The notes under the pieces: generated by a model
Told to the model about the DNA's origin: nothing
The model's input: only the letters and a program-made list of their open reading frames with translations
Databases searched by the model: none
NCBI GenBank assembly: GCA_963674955.2
Contig: CAXXKR010000004.1
Coordinates: 1,302,001 to 1,366,000, forward strand
Reading direction: 5' to 3'
Length of the DNA stretch: 64,000 nt
Origin: G963674955 sp963674955
GTDB lineage: Bacteria; Desulfobacterota; Desulfovibrionia; Desulfovibrionales; Desulfovibrionaceae
Part shown: piece by piece, positions 17,358 to 26,194 of the stretch
Numbering within the stretch: the first letter of the stretch is position 1
Layout: each line of letters starts with the position of its first letter
Made by a program: the position numbers and the translations under genes

Positions 17358-18593
17358 ATGAACATATACCTGGCCATAATCATCGGATCTATTCTCGCAG
17401 CCTACATTTTAAACGCATTTGCCGCTCATCTCAACCTCAAGGCCCTGGCTCCCGATGTCCCGGAGGAATTCAGGGACAGCCTGGACCCGGAAAAATACCG
17501 CAAATCCCAGGAGTACGCACGGGCCAACGCCAAATTCGACAACCTGTCCGACACGGCCATGACCGCGCTGACCATCGCCTTTATCCTGCTGGGCGGATTC
17601 AATATCCTGGACCAGGCGGTGCGCTCCTTCGGGCTGCCAATGATTCCCACCGGGCTGATTTTCTTCGCGGCCCTGGGCCTCCTGGCCGATATCGCTTCCC
17701 TGCCCTTCGACCTCTACCACACCTTTGTCCTTGAGGAACGGTTCGGGTTCAACACCACCACGCCGGGGCTGTACGCGCTGGACAAGATCAAGGGCTATCT
17801 GCTGGCCCTGGTCATCGGCGGAGTACTGCTCGGAGCCGTACTCTGGTTCTTTCAGGCGGCGGGGCATTCGGCCTGGCTCTGGTGCTGGCTGTTCACGGTG
17901 CTGCTCACCCTGGTCATCACCTATGTGGCCCCGGTCTGGATTCTGCCCCTGTTCAACAAGTTCACGCCCCTTGAAGCGGGGGAACTGCGCTCGGCCATCG
18001 AAGACTACGCCGGGAAGGTCGGATTCAAGCTGGGCGGGGTCTTCGTCATGGACGGCTCCAAACGCAGCAACAAGGCCAACGCCTTTTTCACGGGCCTGGG
18101 CTCCAAGAAGCGCATCGCCCTGTTCGACACCCTCGTGGACAAGCAGACAACCGGGGAGATACTGGCCGTGCTGGCCCACGAGGCCGGCCACCAGAAGCTG
18201 GGGCATGTGAAGAAGGGACTGCTCATGAGCGTGGCCAAGACCGGAATCATCTTCTATCTCATGTCCTTTTTCCTGGACAGCCCCGGACTGTTCGCGGCCT
18301 TCGGCATGGAGCAAATAAGCGTTTACGCCGGGCTGATATTCTTCGGCCTGCTGTATTCGCCTGTCTCCCTGGCCCTTTCCATCTTTGCCAACCGGATTTC
18401 CCGCAAGCACGAATTCGAGGCCGACGCATTCGCCGCCAAAACCACAGGCGACCCGGAAAGCATGATCAGCGCTTTGAAGAAACTCTCGGCCGCCAACCTG
18501 AGCAATCTGACCCCGCACGTGCTGACCGTCCGGCTGCACTACAGCCACCCGCCGGTGCTGCAAAGGATCAAGGCCATCAGGGATTCGGCGTAA
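17358..18593 (+). CDS. M48 family zinc metalloprotease (Ste24/CAAX protease-like)
   Basis: 411 residues from ATG 17358. Several membrane segments surround the zinc motif HEAGH (H274, H278), with the third ligand in the later EFEADAFAA region, as in Ste24-type endopeptidases. FGFNTTTPGLYALDKIKG matches the conserved FGFN loop of this branch. In bacteria these inner-membrane proteases cut membrane or misfolded proteins. A C-terminal HYSHPPVLQRI segment is also conserved. It stands alone between the divergent Mut7-C gene and phosphoglucomutase. Confidence 0.9.
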   Translation: MNIYLAIIIGSILAAYILNAFAAHLNLKALAPDVPEEFRDSLDPEKYRKSQEYARANAKFDNLSDTAMTALTIAFILLGGFNILDQAVRSFGLPMIPTGLIFFAALGLLADIASLPFDLYHTFVLEERFGFNTTTPGLYALDKIKGYLLALVIGGVLLGAVLWFFQAAGHSAWLWCWLFTVLLTLVITYVAPVWILPLFNKFTPLEAGELRSAIEDYAGKVGFKLGGVFVMDGSKRSNKANAFFTGLGSKKRIALFDTLVDKQTTGEILAVLAHEAGHQKLGHVKKGLLMSVAKTGIIFYLMSFFLDSPGLFAAFGMEQISVYAGLIFFGLLYSPVSLALSIFANRISRKHEFEADAFAAKTTGDPESMISALKKLSAANLSNLTPHVLTVRLHYSHPPVLQRIKAIRDSA

Positions 18594-18709
18594 CCCTTTT
18601 CCATCTCCTTCCGCCTTGCCTCACAGACCTTATTTGGTCATAATCCATGTCGGTTTCACGGTCGCTGCTGAATTTCGACCCCTTCACGCCCAAGCCGGAG
18701 AGTAGAACC

Positions 18710-20359
18710 ATGCCCATCAGTCCCCTTGCCGGAAAACCCGCGCCCAAGGAAATACTCACCGACATACCAAGGCTCCTTGCGGCCTACCATTCGGTCAAGC
18801 CCGACCCGGACGATCCGGCCCAGCGCGTTTCATTCGGGACTTCAGGGCATCGCGGGACATCCGAGGCCGGAGGCTTCAACGAGGACCACATCCTGGCCAT
18901 CAGCCAGGCCATCTGCGAGCATCGGGCGAAAAAAAACATAACCGGCCCGCTGTTCATGGGCATGGACACCCACGCCCTTTCCAAGCCGGCCCTTGAAACC
19001 GCCCTGGAAGTCTTTGCGGCAAACGGGGTAAGCGTAATGATCCAGTCCGGCCGGGGCTATACGCCCACGCCGGTCATTTCACACGCCATTCTGACGCACA
19101 ACGCCGAGGACGGGGCGCTTTCCGACGGAGTGGTCGTCACGCCCTCGCACAACCCGCCCATGGACGGCGGATTCAAATACAACCCGCCCCAAGGCGGCCC
19201 GGCCGACACTGAAACCACAAGGGCCATCCAGGACAGGGCCAACGAGATCATGGCCCACGGGCTGAAGGACGTCAGGCGCACGACTTATGACAAGGCCTTC
19301 AAGGCCGACACCACGCACGAATACGATTACATCGCCCCCTATGTCCGGGACCTGAAAAACGTGGTGGACATGGAGGCCATATCACGCGCCGGATTGAAAA
19401 TCGGCGTGGACCCCCTGGGCGGAGCGGGCATTGATTTCTGGGAACCCATGGCCGACGAGTACGGACTTGATCTAGAAATCGTGAACAAGGTGGTGGACCC
19501 CACATTCTCCTTCATGAGCGTGGACAAGGACGGCAAGATACGCATGGACTGCTCGTCAAAATACGCCATGGCCGGGCTCATCGCCCACAAGGACCGCTTC
19601 GACATCGCATTCGGCAACGACCCGGACTACGACCGCCACGGCATCGTGACCAGGAGCGCGGGTTTGCTGAATCCCAACCACTATCTTGCCGTATGCGCGG
19701 ACTACCTTTTCACCAACCGGCCCGGCTGGGGCAAAGAGTTGAGCATCGGCAAGACCCTGGTCTCAAGCTCCATGATCGACCGGGTGGCCGCCGGGCTGGG
19801 ACGCAAACTTACCGAAGTGCCGGTGGGCTTCAAATGGTTCGTGGAATGCCTGCTTAACGGCTCCTGCGGCTTCGGTTGCGAGGAGTCCGCCGGGGCCTCG
19901 TTCCTGCGCAGGGACGCTACTGTCTGGACCACGGACAAGGACGGCATCATTCTCGATCTGCTGGCGGCGGAAATAACGGCCCGTACCGGACGCGACCCCG
20001 GAGAGCTTTACGCCGCGCTGGAAGAAAGATACGGCAGCCCAATTTACGAGCGAAAGGACGCGCCCGCCTCGCCCGACCAGAAGGCGGCCTTCGCCTCCCT
20101 GACCCCGGACATGGTCCTGGCCAACGAGCTTGCAGGGGAACCCATACTGGCCAAGCTTACCAAAGCGCCGGGCAACGACGCACCCATCGGCGGACTCAAG
20201 GTGGTCGCTGAAAACGGCTGGTTCGCCGCCAGACCCAGCGGCACCGAGAACATCTACAAGATTTACGCGGAAAGCTTCAATGGTTCAAAACACCTCGCCC
20301 TTATCCAGAAAGAGGCCCAGGACATTGTCAACGATGCCTTCAAGGCGGCAGGACTGTGA
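18710..20359 (+). CDS. pgm: phosphoglucomutase (alpha-D-glucose phosphate-specific)
   Basis: 549 residues from ATG 18710, after GGAGAG; a longer in-frame start at 18647 has no ribosome site. SFGTSGHRG, the phosphoserine loop TPSHNPP (S146), the metal loop GNDPDYDRHG and the late sugar-phosphate loop RPSGTENIYKIY are all intact. It interconverts glucose 1-phosphate and glucose 6-phosphate and so feeds nucleotide-sugar synthesis. It lies directly ahead of the polysaccharide locus, which probably uses its product. Confidence 0.96.
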   Translation: MPISPLAGKPAPKEILTDIPRLLAAYHSVKPDPDDPAQRVSFGTSGHRGTSEAGGFNEDHILAISQAICEHRAKKNITGPLFMGMDTHALSKPALETALEVFAANGVSVMIQSGRGYTPTPVISHAILTHNAEDGALSDGVVVTPSHNPPMDGGFKYNPPQGGPADTETTRAIQDRANEIMAHGLKDVRRTTYDKAFKADTTHEYDYIAPYVRDLKNVVDMEAISRAGLKIGVDPLGGAGIDFWEPMADEYGLDLEIVNKVVDPTFSFMSVDKDGKIRMDCSSKYAMAGLIAHKDRFDIAFGNDPDYDRHGIVTRSAGLLNPNHYLAVCADYLFTNRPGWGKELSIGKTLVSSSMIDRVAAGLGRKLTEVPVGFKWFVECLLNGSCGFGCEESAGASFLRRDATVWTTDKDGIILDLLAAEITARTGRDPGELYAALEERYGSPIYERKDAPASPDQKAAFASLTPDMVLANELAGEPILAKLTKAPGNDAPIGGLKVVAENGWFAARPSGTENIYKIYAESFNGSKHLALIQKEAQDIVNDAFKAAGL

Positions 20360-20370
20360 GACCCGGACCC

Positions 20371-20400
20371 TTGACTAAGCAGGTTCCGAACCTTACTTGT
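20371..20400 (+). promoter_or_regulatory. possible promoter with internal palindrome before the polysaccharide genes
   Basis: TTGACT at 20371-20376 is followed 17 bases later by TACTTG, a poor -10. The spacer holds a perfect palindrome AGGTTCCGAACCT (20381-20393). A repressor bound there would block the promoter. The -10 is weak enough that the call is tentative. Confidence 0.3.
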
Positions 20401-20443
20401 ATCACGACGCAGAATCCCCCTTTACAGCACTGGAGCCGACACC

Positions 20444-21373
20444 TTGCATAAAGTCATAGTCATTGTCCCGGCGTACAACGAAGCCGAAAAAATCACGGAA
20501 ACGGTCAAGGCCCTGCTGACCCAAAAGGAATCCTTTTCCAGGGACGGGCGGGAACTTCTCATATACGTGGTCAACGACGGCTCGGCCGACGACACGGCAA
20601 AGCTGGCAAAGAAAGCCGGAGCGGACAGGATTCTGAACCACAAGCTGAACATGGGCCTTGGTGCTGCGGTGCGCACGGGCCTGGCCGGAGCGCACTCCGA
20701 CGGGGCCGACATCGTCGTCAAATTCGACGCCGACCTGCAACACGATCCGGCGGACATCCTGCCCCTGATCACGCCCATCCTAAAAGACGAAGCCGACGTG
20801 GTCTACGGCAGCAGGTTTGAAAAAATACAGTACCGCATGCCCTTCGTGCGCAAGATCGGAAACAGGGTCTTCACAGGCATCATGCGCTGGCTGACAAAAT
20901 GGCCGCTGACCGACAGCCAGCCGGGAATCCTGGCGGTGAACAGCGCCTACCTGCAGGTTTCCTACCTGCCGGGCGACTACAACTACACCCAGCAACTGCT
21001 CCTAGACGCCTACCACAAGGGAATGCGTTTCGCACAGGTGTCCGTGACCTTCAACCGCAGGGAAACCGGCGCGTCGTTCATCTCCATGAAATACCCGTTC
21101 AAGGTTCTGCCCCAGATCGTTCAGGTACTGGTGGGAGTCAAGCCCCTGCTCATCTTCGCGCCCGTGGGCCTGGTCTTCCTGGGCCTGGGTTCGCTGGTCT
21201 TCGGGGTGGACATACTGCAATGGCTGTTCGGCGCGAGTCCCAAGCCGGTGCAACATGTGAATCTGGTGCTGGGCCTGTCCACCTTCGGACTTCAGACACT
21301 TTTTTTCGGGCTTCTGGCGGACCTCATAGTCAAGCTATACAGCCGGAGAAACAATGGGCCGCGCAGGCAGTAA
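20444..21373 (+). CDS. family 2 glycosyltransferase, membrane-anchored
   Basis: 309 residues. The GT-A start VIVIVPAYNEAEKI and the metal motif VVKFDADLQHD (DXD-like) define a GT2 enzyme of the dolichol-phosphate-sugar type. Two membrane segments near residues 225-290 (LLIFAPVGLVFLGLGSLVFG) anchor it. It probably makes a polyprenyl-phosphate sugar at the inner face of the membrane. A TTG start is inferred from TGGAG 8 bases upstream. It overlaps the next gene by 20 bases and leads a four-gene plus-strand unit. Confidence 0.9.
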   Translation: MHKVIVIVPAYNEAEKITETVKALLTQKESFSRDGRELLIYVVNDGSADDTAKLAKKAGADRILNHKLNMGLGAAVRTGLAGAHSDGADIVVKFDADLQHDPADILPLITPILKDEADVVYGSRFEKIQYRMPFVRKIGNRVFTGIMRWLTKWPLTDSQPGILAVNSAYLQVSYLPGDYNYTQQLLLDAYHKGMRFAQVSVTFNRRETGASFISMKYPFKVLPQIVQVLVGVKPLLIFAPVGLVFLGLGSLVFGVDILQWLFGASPKPVQHVNLVLGLSTFGLQTLFFGLLADLIVKLYSRRNNGPRRQ

Positions 21374-22346
21374 GACCTTCCGCCTCATATCCATCTTTTT
21401 TTCCGCCGCGCTTCTCGGGATCGTAGCCTGGAGCCTGGACTGGAAAACCCTTTCGGAAACACTTGCCCGGGCGGACGTGTCATGCCTGGCCATCGCCCTT
21501 GTCCTGTTTCTCGTCGGCGTGTTCCTGCAAGGCTCCAGATGGTACGTCCTGCTGAAAAGCGACGGCGAAAAATGGGATTTCCGGCGCACACAGCTCATCC
21601 ACTACACCGCATTTTTCCACGACCTTTACGCCCCGGGAAAGCTGGGCAGCGACGCCTACCGCGTCATATATTTCCGCAAATCAAAGGACACCAGCCATCT
21701 GGTCACCTCCCTGCTGGCCCTTCGTTTCCAGGGACTGGCGACCATCCTGTTTTTCGCGGGCAGCGGCGCGCTGTGGCTGACGACCTCCTTTGCGGGATTC
21801 ATCTACGCCCTGCCGCCCCTTTTCGCCCTGCTCATAATCATCCTCTATCTGGCAGGCAAAAAAATCCTTTACACGCTGGAACGGACCTGCCCCATGAACG
21901 GCTGGGAGGAAAGCGGAAATCCGCTGAAGCGCAACATCCCAAAAGCCATGCGGGCCTTCAGCGGCATGTTCCGCGACAGGCGAACCTATTTCCTTTCCTT
22001 TGCCCTGAACTTCCTGTTCCTGTCCCTGGTCATGGTCATCTACTACTACACAGGCAAGGCCTTCGGCATGACCCTGCCCCTGACAGTCTACCCCCTGACC
22101 GTGCCCTTCCTGATGATGGCGGCGATAATCCCCGTCACCGTGCACGGTCGCGGCCTGACCGAACTGCTGGCCATATATTTCTGGCAGGGACCGGACGCCG
22201 GACGGGAACAGATTCTCCTGACCTGCCTGATGATCTACTTCCTGATGGTCCTGCAGGCCCTTTCGGGCGGCATGATCTGGGTTCTCTTTCGCAACGCCAA
22301 ATGGTATCGCCAGGGTCACGAAGACCCACAAGGAGCTGAATCTTGA
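21354..22346 (+). CDS. flippase-like integral membrane protein (UPF0104/LPG_synthase_TM type)
   Basis: 330 residues with seven or eight hydrophobic segments. FLQGSRWYVLLKSDG, YTAFFHDLYAPGKLGSDAYRV and RFQGLATILFF follow the pattern of the flippase-like/lysylphosphatidylglycerol-synthase membrane domain. That pattern is widespread in polysaccharide and hopanoid clusters, where transport of lipid-linked sugars has been proposed but not generally proven. Its start lies inside the GT2 gene, which indicates translational coupling. Confidence 0.85.
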   Translation: MGRAGSKTFRLISIFFSAALLGIVAWSLDWKTLSETLARADVSCLAIALVLFLVGVFLQGSRWYVLLKSDGEKWDFRRTQLIHYTAFFHDLYAPGKLGSDAYRVIYFRKSKDTSHLVTSLLALRFQGLATILFFAGSGALWLTTSFAGFIYALPPLFALLIIILYLAGKKILYTLERTCPMNGWEESGNPLKRNIPKAMRAFSGMFRDRRTYFLSFALNFLFLSLVMVIYYYTGKAFGMTLPLTVYPLTVPFLMMAAIIPVTVHGRGLTELLAIYFWQGPDAGREQILLTCLMIYFLMVLQALSGGMIWVLFRNAKWYRQGHEDPQGAES

Positions 22347-23443
22347 AAAAAGGCCTCGCATTCATATTCCAGAGACTCTTCCTGACGCTGCTGGCTCTGG
22401 CCTGCACCTTCCTGCCCCTTGAGGCGGGATACAGGTATTATCACGGCGAAAAAATCCTCAACCTGGAAAACTACACCCAGAGAAAATATTTCAACACCTC
22501 CCAACCCTCCCAGTACGACCCGTTCATGGGCTGGACCCTCAAACCCAACGAACAGATGGTCACCAAGTGGGACAAGCAGGTGACCACGCTGGATTTCGGC
22601 CTGCGCTCCAACGGCGGTCCGCGCCCTGAAAACGAAAAATCCATACTGGTGGTGGGCGATTCGTTCGCTTTCGGCGACCAAGTCTCGGACAATGAAACCT
22701 GGTCGGCCGTGCTGGAGAAAAACACCGGCATCCCGGTCCTGAACGGCGGAGTCTGCGGATACGGCATCGACCAGATGATCCACAGGGCAGAGGAACTGGT
22801 CCCACAGCTCAGGCCGGACATCCTCATCGTCGGCATCATTCCTGCGGACGTGGCCAGGACTTCCTGCCTGGAACTCTACGGAGTGCCCAAGCCCTATTAC
22901 ACGCTGACCTACGGCAAGCTCGAGCACCAGACCGGACACATGGAGTCCTTTTTCAACGCCCCCCTTCCGGAAGAAACGACAAAGTGGAAAATCCTCGGCT
23001 ACAGCTACCTGCTCTCTTCCGTCTTTTTCAAGAGCAGCGTGCCGCTGTTTTATAAGAACCCATACAAGTTCGCCCATGACAAGGGACTGAAGGTGTCCCG
23101 CCTGCTCCTGGACAAACTCCTGGGCCTGAAGGAGGACTTCGACGTGCAGGTCGTCCTGCTGCTCCAATACAAGCTGAAGAACATCTATTACCGGCTCGAG
23201 CTTGACGACGACGGAATTGTGGAGATTTCGGACAAGAAGGAAGCCGTGGGCGACATGATCGAACTGGCCAAGCACGCCCACGACATGGGACTGATGGTCA
23301 TGGACACCTATGACATATTCCGGGAAGTCTACGAAAAGGACGGAGGCGAAGGCCTGGCCAGGATGTACGAAGGCCACTTCTCGCCCAAGGGCAACGAGAC
23401 AGTGGCCAAATTCATTGCCAGACGCCTCAAGGACCCGGAATAG
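22343..23443 (+). CDS. SGNH/GDSL-type hydrolase, membrane-anchored
   Basis: 366 residues. An N-terminal signal-anchor (LFLTLLALACTFLPLEAGY) is followed by an SGNH domain: block I ILVVGDSFAFG with the nucleophile Ser, and block V YEGHFSPKGNE with the likely catalytic His; Glu-Gly stands where DXXH is usual. It is probably periplasmic and acts on an acyl or acetyl group of the polysaccharide. The TTG start overlaps the previous stop by 4 bases, with AAGGAG 7 bases upstream. It parallels the second SGNH-like protein at 24885. Confidence 0.8.
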   Translation: MKKGLAFIFQRLFLTLLALACTFLPLEAGYRYYHGEKILNLENYTQRKYFNTSQPSQYDPFMGWTLKPNEQMVTKWDKQVTTLDFGLRSNGGPRPENEKSILVVGDSFAFGDQVSDNETWSAVLEKNTGIPVLNGGVCGYGIDQMIHRAEELVPQLRPDILIVGIIPADVARTSCLELYGVPKPYYTLTYGKLEHQTGHMESFFNAPLPEETTKWKILGYSYLLSSVFFKSSVPLFYKNPYKFAHDKGLKVSRLLLDKLLGLKEDFDVQVVLLLQYKLKNIYYRLELDDDGIVEISDKKEAVGDMIELAKHAHDMGLMVMDTYDIFREVYEKDGGEGLARMYEGHFSPKGNETVAKFIARRLKDPE

Positions 23444-23470
23444 CCTACAGTCCGGAGGGAATCCAGAACA

Positions 23471-24868
23471 TTGAAAGACACCAGCGACCTTAAGGACCGC
23501 CTGCGCAAAAACAGGCTGCACATCCTGATCATCACCCTGGTCTTCATCCCCCTGTTCGCCCTTTATTACGGAATCAATACGGACAGCGGCGGGGTCAAGG
23601 GCGATTCCATAGTCTACGTCCGGATCGCCTATCATATCCACAAACACAACGCCGTCTCCAAAAGCGATGATCTGAATTCACCATATCCACTCACCTCCAG
23701 CCGCTCTCCCGGCTATCCCTTTTTTCTGGCCCTGACCTTCAAGCTCATTCCCGAGCTCGGAAGCGGCCCATTCGACTGGGCTTTCAAGAATCCCGTGGAC
23801 CCGCCCCCGTCGTTCGTGCACGTCAAGCACATCCAGGCCTTTCTTCTGCTCCTGACCGCGCTCATGGCCGCATATCTGGTCTGGAAACTCACGGGCAAGG
23901 CCTATCTGGCCTATGCGGCCCTAATCATCCTGGCCGTGCATCCATTCCTGTACCGGCACGTGAACCGGACCTACGTCGAGCTTTTCGGAGTCTTTCTGAT
24001 CACCTGCTTTTCCCTGTCCCTTTACTTCACAGTCAAGGGCAAAAGAGTGTTGGTATTCCTTTTCACCGGATTTGTCCTGGGAGCGCTGACCCTGACCCTG
24101 CCCCAATGGAACTATATCTTCTATCTCTGCCTGCTGATGTTCGCGGCCCTGGCCTGGCTCGAACCGCAAAGCCGCAAAAGATGCCTGATCGGTGGACTGA
24201 TTTTTGTTCTGGGCTTCTACTCCCTGGTGGGACCGTGGAAACTGAGAAACTACCGCCAATTCGACCGTTCCTTCGTGGCCCAGCACGGCGGGGAAATACT
24301 TCTCTACCGTTCCTGGCTGAACATGATGAGCGCCAGGGAATACTTTTCATCATTCCTGTACTGGTCGCGATTCAAGCCCCTCAAGGACATGCTCACGGAA
24401 AACTTTCCACGCGAGTATTACGACGGCCTGGACCCGGACAGCGACACGGGCATTTCCGGCGAGGTCAAGAAACGAAAACGGGAAGTGTTCGAACAATACG
24501 AAAACACGGCCCTGGCGGACAAGGTTCTGATGGACGAATCAATGGAACGGATACTCTCCCATCCCATTCGCCATTTGCTGGTGACCGTACCCATCGCCTA
24601 CCGGGGCATGGTGGACGGCAATCTGGGTGTCCTGAACATCATCGTCTATGTCTTTTATTTCATGGGGCTCATCCATTGCCTGCGGACCCGCAATTACCCG
24701 GCCCTGGCCCTGCTCCTGCCCGGACTGGCGCTGATCGGGTTCAACAGCCTGCTGACCCACGGCAATTCAAGATACAACTCGGCGCTCATCACCATCGTCT
24801 GGATAGGCGCAATGATGGGAGTGGGAAACATGATCGACCGCAGAAGGGCCAGGAAAAAGCAGGAATGA
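23471..24868 (+). CDS. GT39-like polytopic glycosyltransferase
   Basis: 465 residues, with about ten membrane segments. The first periplasmic loop holds GDSIVYVRIAYHI (acidic pair near a membrane end) and SRSPGYPFFLAL, as in ArnT/PMT-like GT-C transferases that use polyprenyl-phosphate sugars. The C-terminal end has GNSRYNSALI, matching the RY...P-type motif of this group. It probably moves a sugar from the lipid carrier made by the GT2 enzyme onto a surface polymer or protein. The TTG start is preceded by GGAGGG. Confidence 0.75.
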   Translation: MKDTSDLKDRLRKNRLHILIITLVFIPLFALYYGINTDSGGVKGDSIVYVRIAYHIHKHNAVSKSDDLNSPYPLTSSRSPGYPFFLALTFKLIPELGSGPFDWAFKNPVDPPPSFVHVKHIQAFLLLLTALMAAYLVWKLTGKAYLAYAALIILAVHPFLYRHVNRTYVELFGVFLITCFSLSLYFTVKGKRVLVFLFTGFVLGALTLTLPQWNYIFYLCLLMFAALAWLEPQSRKRCLIGGLIFVLGFYSLVGPWKLRNYRQFDRSFVAQHGGEILLYRSWLNMMSAREYFSSFLYWSRFKPLKDMLTENFPREYYDGLDPDSDTGISGEVKKRKREVFEQYENTALADKVLMDESMERILSHPIRHLLVTVPIAYRGMVDGNLGVLNIIVYVFYFMGLIHCLRTRNYPALALLLPGLALIGFNSLLTHGNSRYNSALITIVWIGAMMGVGNMIDRRRARKKQE

Positions 24869-24884
24869 CCTTGCCAACGGCCTT

Positions 24885-26168
24885 TTACCGGCGGGCCGTT
24901 TCGCTGCCGCCTTTGTAGACTCCGCCTTCAAAAATATCCTTCCAGGCGTGCTCCCCGAGCACTTCTCGCGGACTTTTCTCAAGATTGGCCAAGGCCCTTT
25001 TCTCGACCTTGCCGCCGACCATGCCTTTCATGGCAAAAAAACGGGCCAGCTCGTTGGCCATGACGTAATGGCCCAGCGGGTTGAAATGCAAGTCGCAGCC
25101 GTATGAAAAATACGGTTCCGGCAGCTGGTGCCCAAGGGCGTAGCTCTCTAGCCCCTGCCCGAAATCAATGGAGCCAATGCCCTCTTCCTGGGCAAAGGCC
25201 CGGAGACCTGCAAGGGGCTGGTCAAGGCCGTGATAGATTCCGGCCAGTCCCGGCAATCCGGCCTCCTCCTTGCCGCCGGAAAGCTGCCCGTATGTGGGGA
25301 TGACCGCCAGCACGAATTTCGCACCTTTCTTCTCTGCCGCCTCCCTGAACATGAGGATGGACTGCTCGGTGATATCCCATGCTTCCGACCAGAGAGTGTT
25401 CTCGTTCTCCGGCCTTTCAGCCTCGGCAGGCCCCTTATTCTTGCCGGACAAAAGACCGGGCAGCTTGGTTATGAACTTGTTGTAGAGCATGCGGTAGACG
25501 TAGACGTGCCGGTATATCTTGTAGTGCAGGGGAAAAACCGTCTTGAAGACCTTTTTGAGTTGCGTCTCCTTGGCGTATTCCACCCTGTAGCCCCGGCCGT
25601 CCCGAACCATCCAGGGCCGAAAAGGATTGCCGCCCGGTTCGCGTGCGGCAAGGGCCTTGCTGTTGCCCTTCACATCGTGTTCGAGAAACATGGCCAGCAC
25701 CACCAAGTCAAGGCCCAGATTCTGGCCGTGCTTGAGATACGAGACGTATTTCTGGATGGTGTTGAACCCGTCGTGACCGAAATTAAGAATCTCCGCATCC
25801 GGAAGATAGTCCTGCAACAGGGCGCATAGATGCTCGTGATCGTCCACCTGCAGGGCGGCCACAAACGAACCTCCGAACACGCCGATGCGGTATCTTTCCT
25901 TGGGCGCGTCCACGTTCCGGTCCATGCGCAGGCCCAAATCATTTATGGCGATGCCGTCTATTTCATAGCAGGAGGTGCGAATTTCCAGGGTGTCGCCCGG
26001 AGCGTACCAAGCCCCAACGTATCTGTCGGGCAGGGATTTGACGCGCAACGTGCTGGCGTCGTTGGGAATCACGCGCAGCAGCAGTTCCCCCAAGGCGACG
26101 TACAGGAGAGCGCCCAAAACAACGTATATGATCTTTCTCAGCCTGCCGGCCCTGTTTCGCCTTGTCAT
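24885..26168 (-). CDS. SGNH-like (AlgX/AlgJ-type) protein partnered with MBOAT
   Basis: 427 residues. A signal-anchor (KIIYVVLGALLYVALGELLL) is followed by an SGNH-like domain, with block I FGGSFVAALQV (GGS instead of GDS; Ser kept) and block V CDLHFNPLGHYVMANELA carrying Asp and His of the catalytic pair. Proteins of this kind next to an MBOAT protein accept or transfer acetyl groups in the periplasm, as AlgJ/AlgX do for alginate. It lies 26 bases after the MBOAT gene on the same strand. The substrate is inferred from context. Confidence 0.8.
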   Translation of the reverse strand: MTRRNRAGRLRKIIYVVLGALLYVALGELLLRVIPNDASTLRVKSLPDRYVGAWYAPGDTLEIRTSCYEIDGIAINDLGLRMDRNVDAPKERYRIGVFGGSFVAALQVDDHEHLCALLQDYLPDAEILNFGHDGFNTIQKYVSYLKHGQNLGLDLVVLAMFLEHDVKGNSKALAAREPGGNPFRPWMVRDGRGYRVEYAKETQLKKVFKTVFPLHYKIYRHVYVYRMLYNKFITKLPGLLSGKNKGPAEAERPENENTLWSEAWDITEQSILMFREAAEKKGAKFVLAVIPTYGQLSGGKEEAGLPGLAGIYHGLDQPLAGLRAFAQEEGIGSIDFGQGLESYALGHQLPEPYFSYGCDLHFNPLGHYVMANELARFFAMKGMVGGKVEKRALANLEKSPREVLGEHAWKDIFEGGVYKGGSETARR

Positions 26169-26194
26169 TTGCTATTCACATCCTGCCGATGTTG

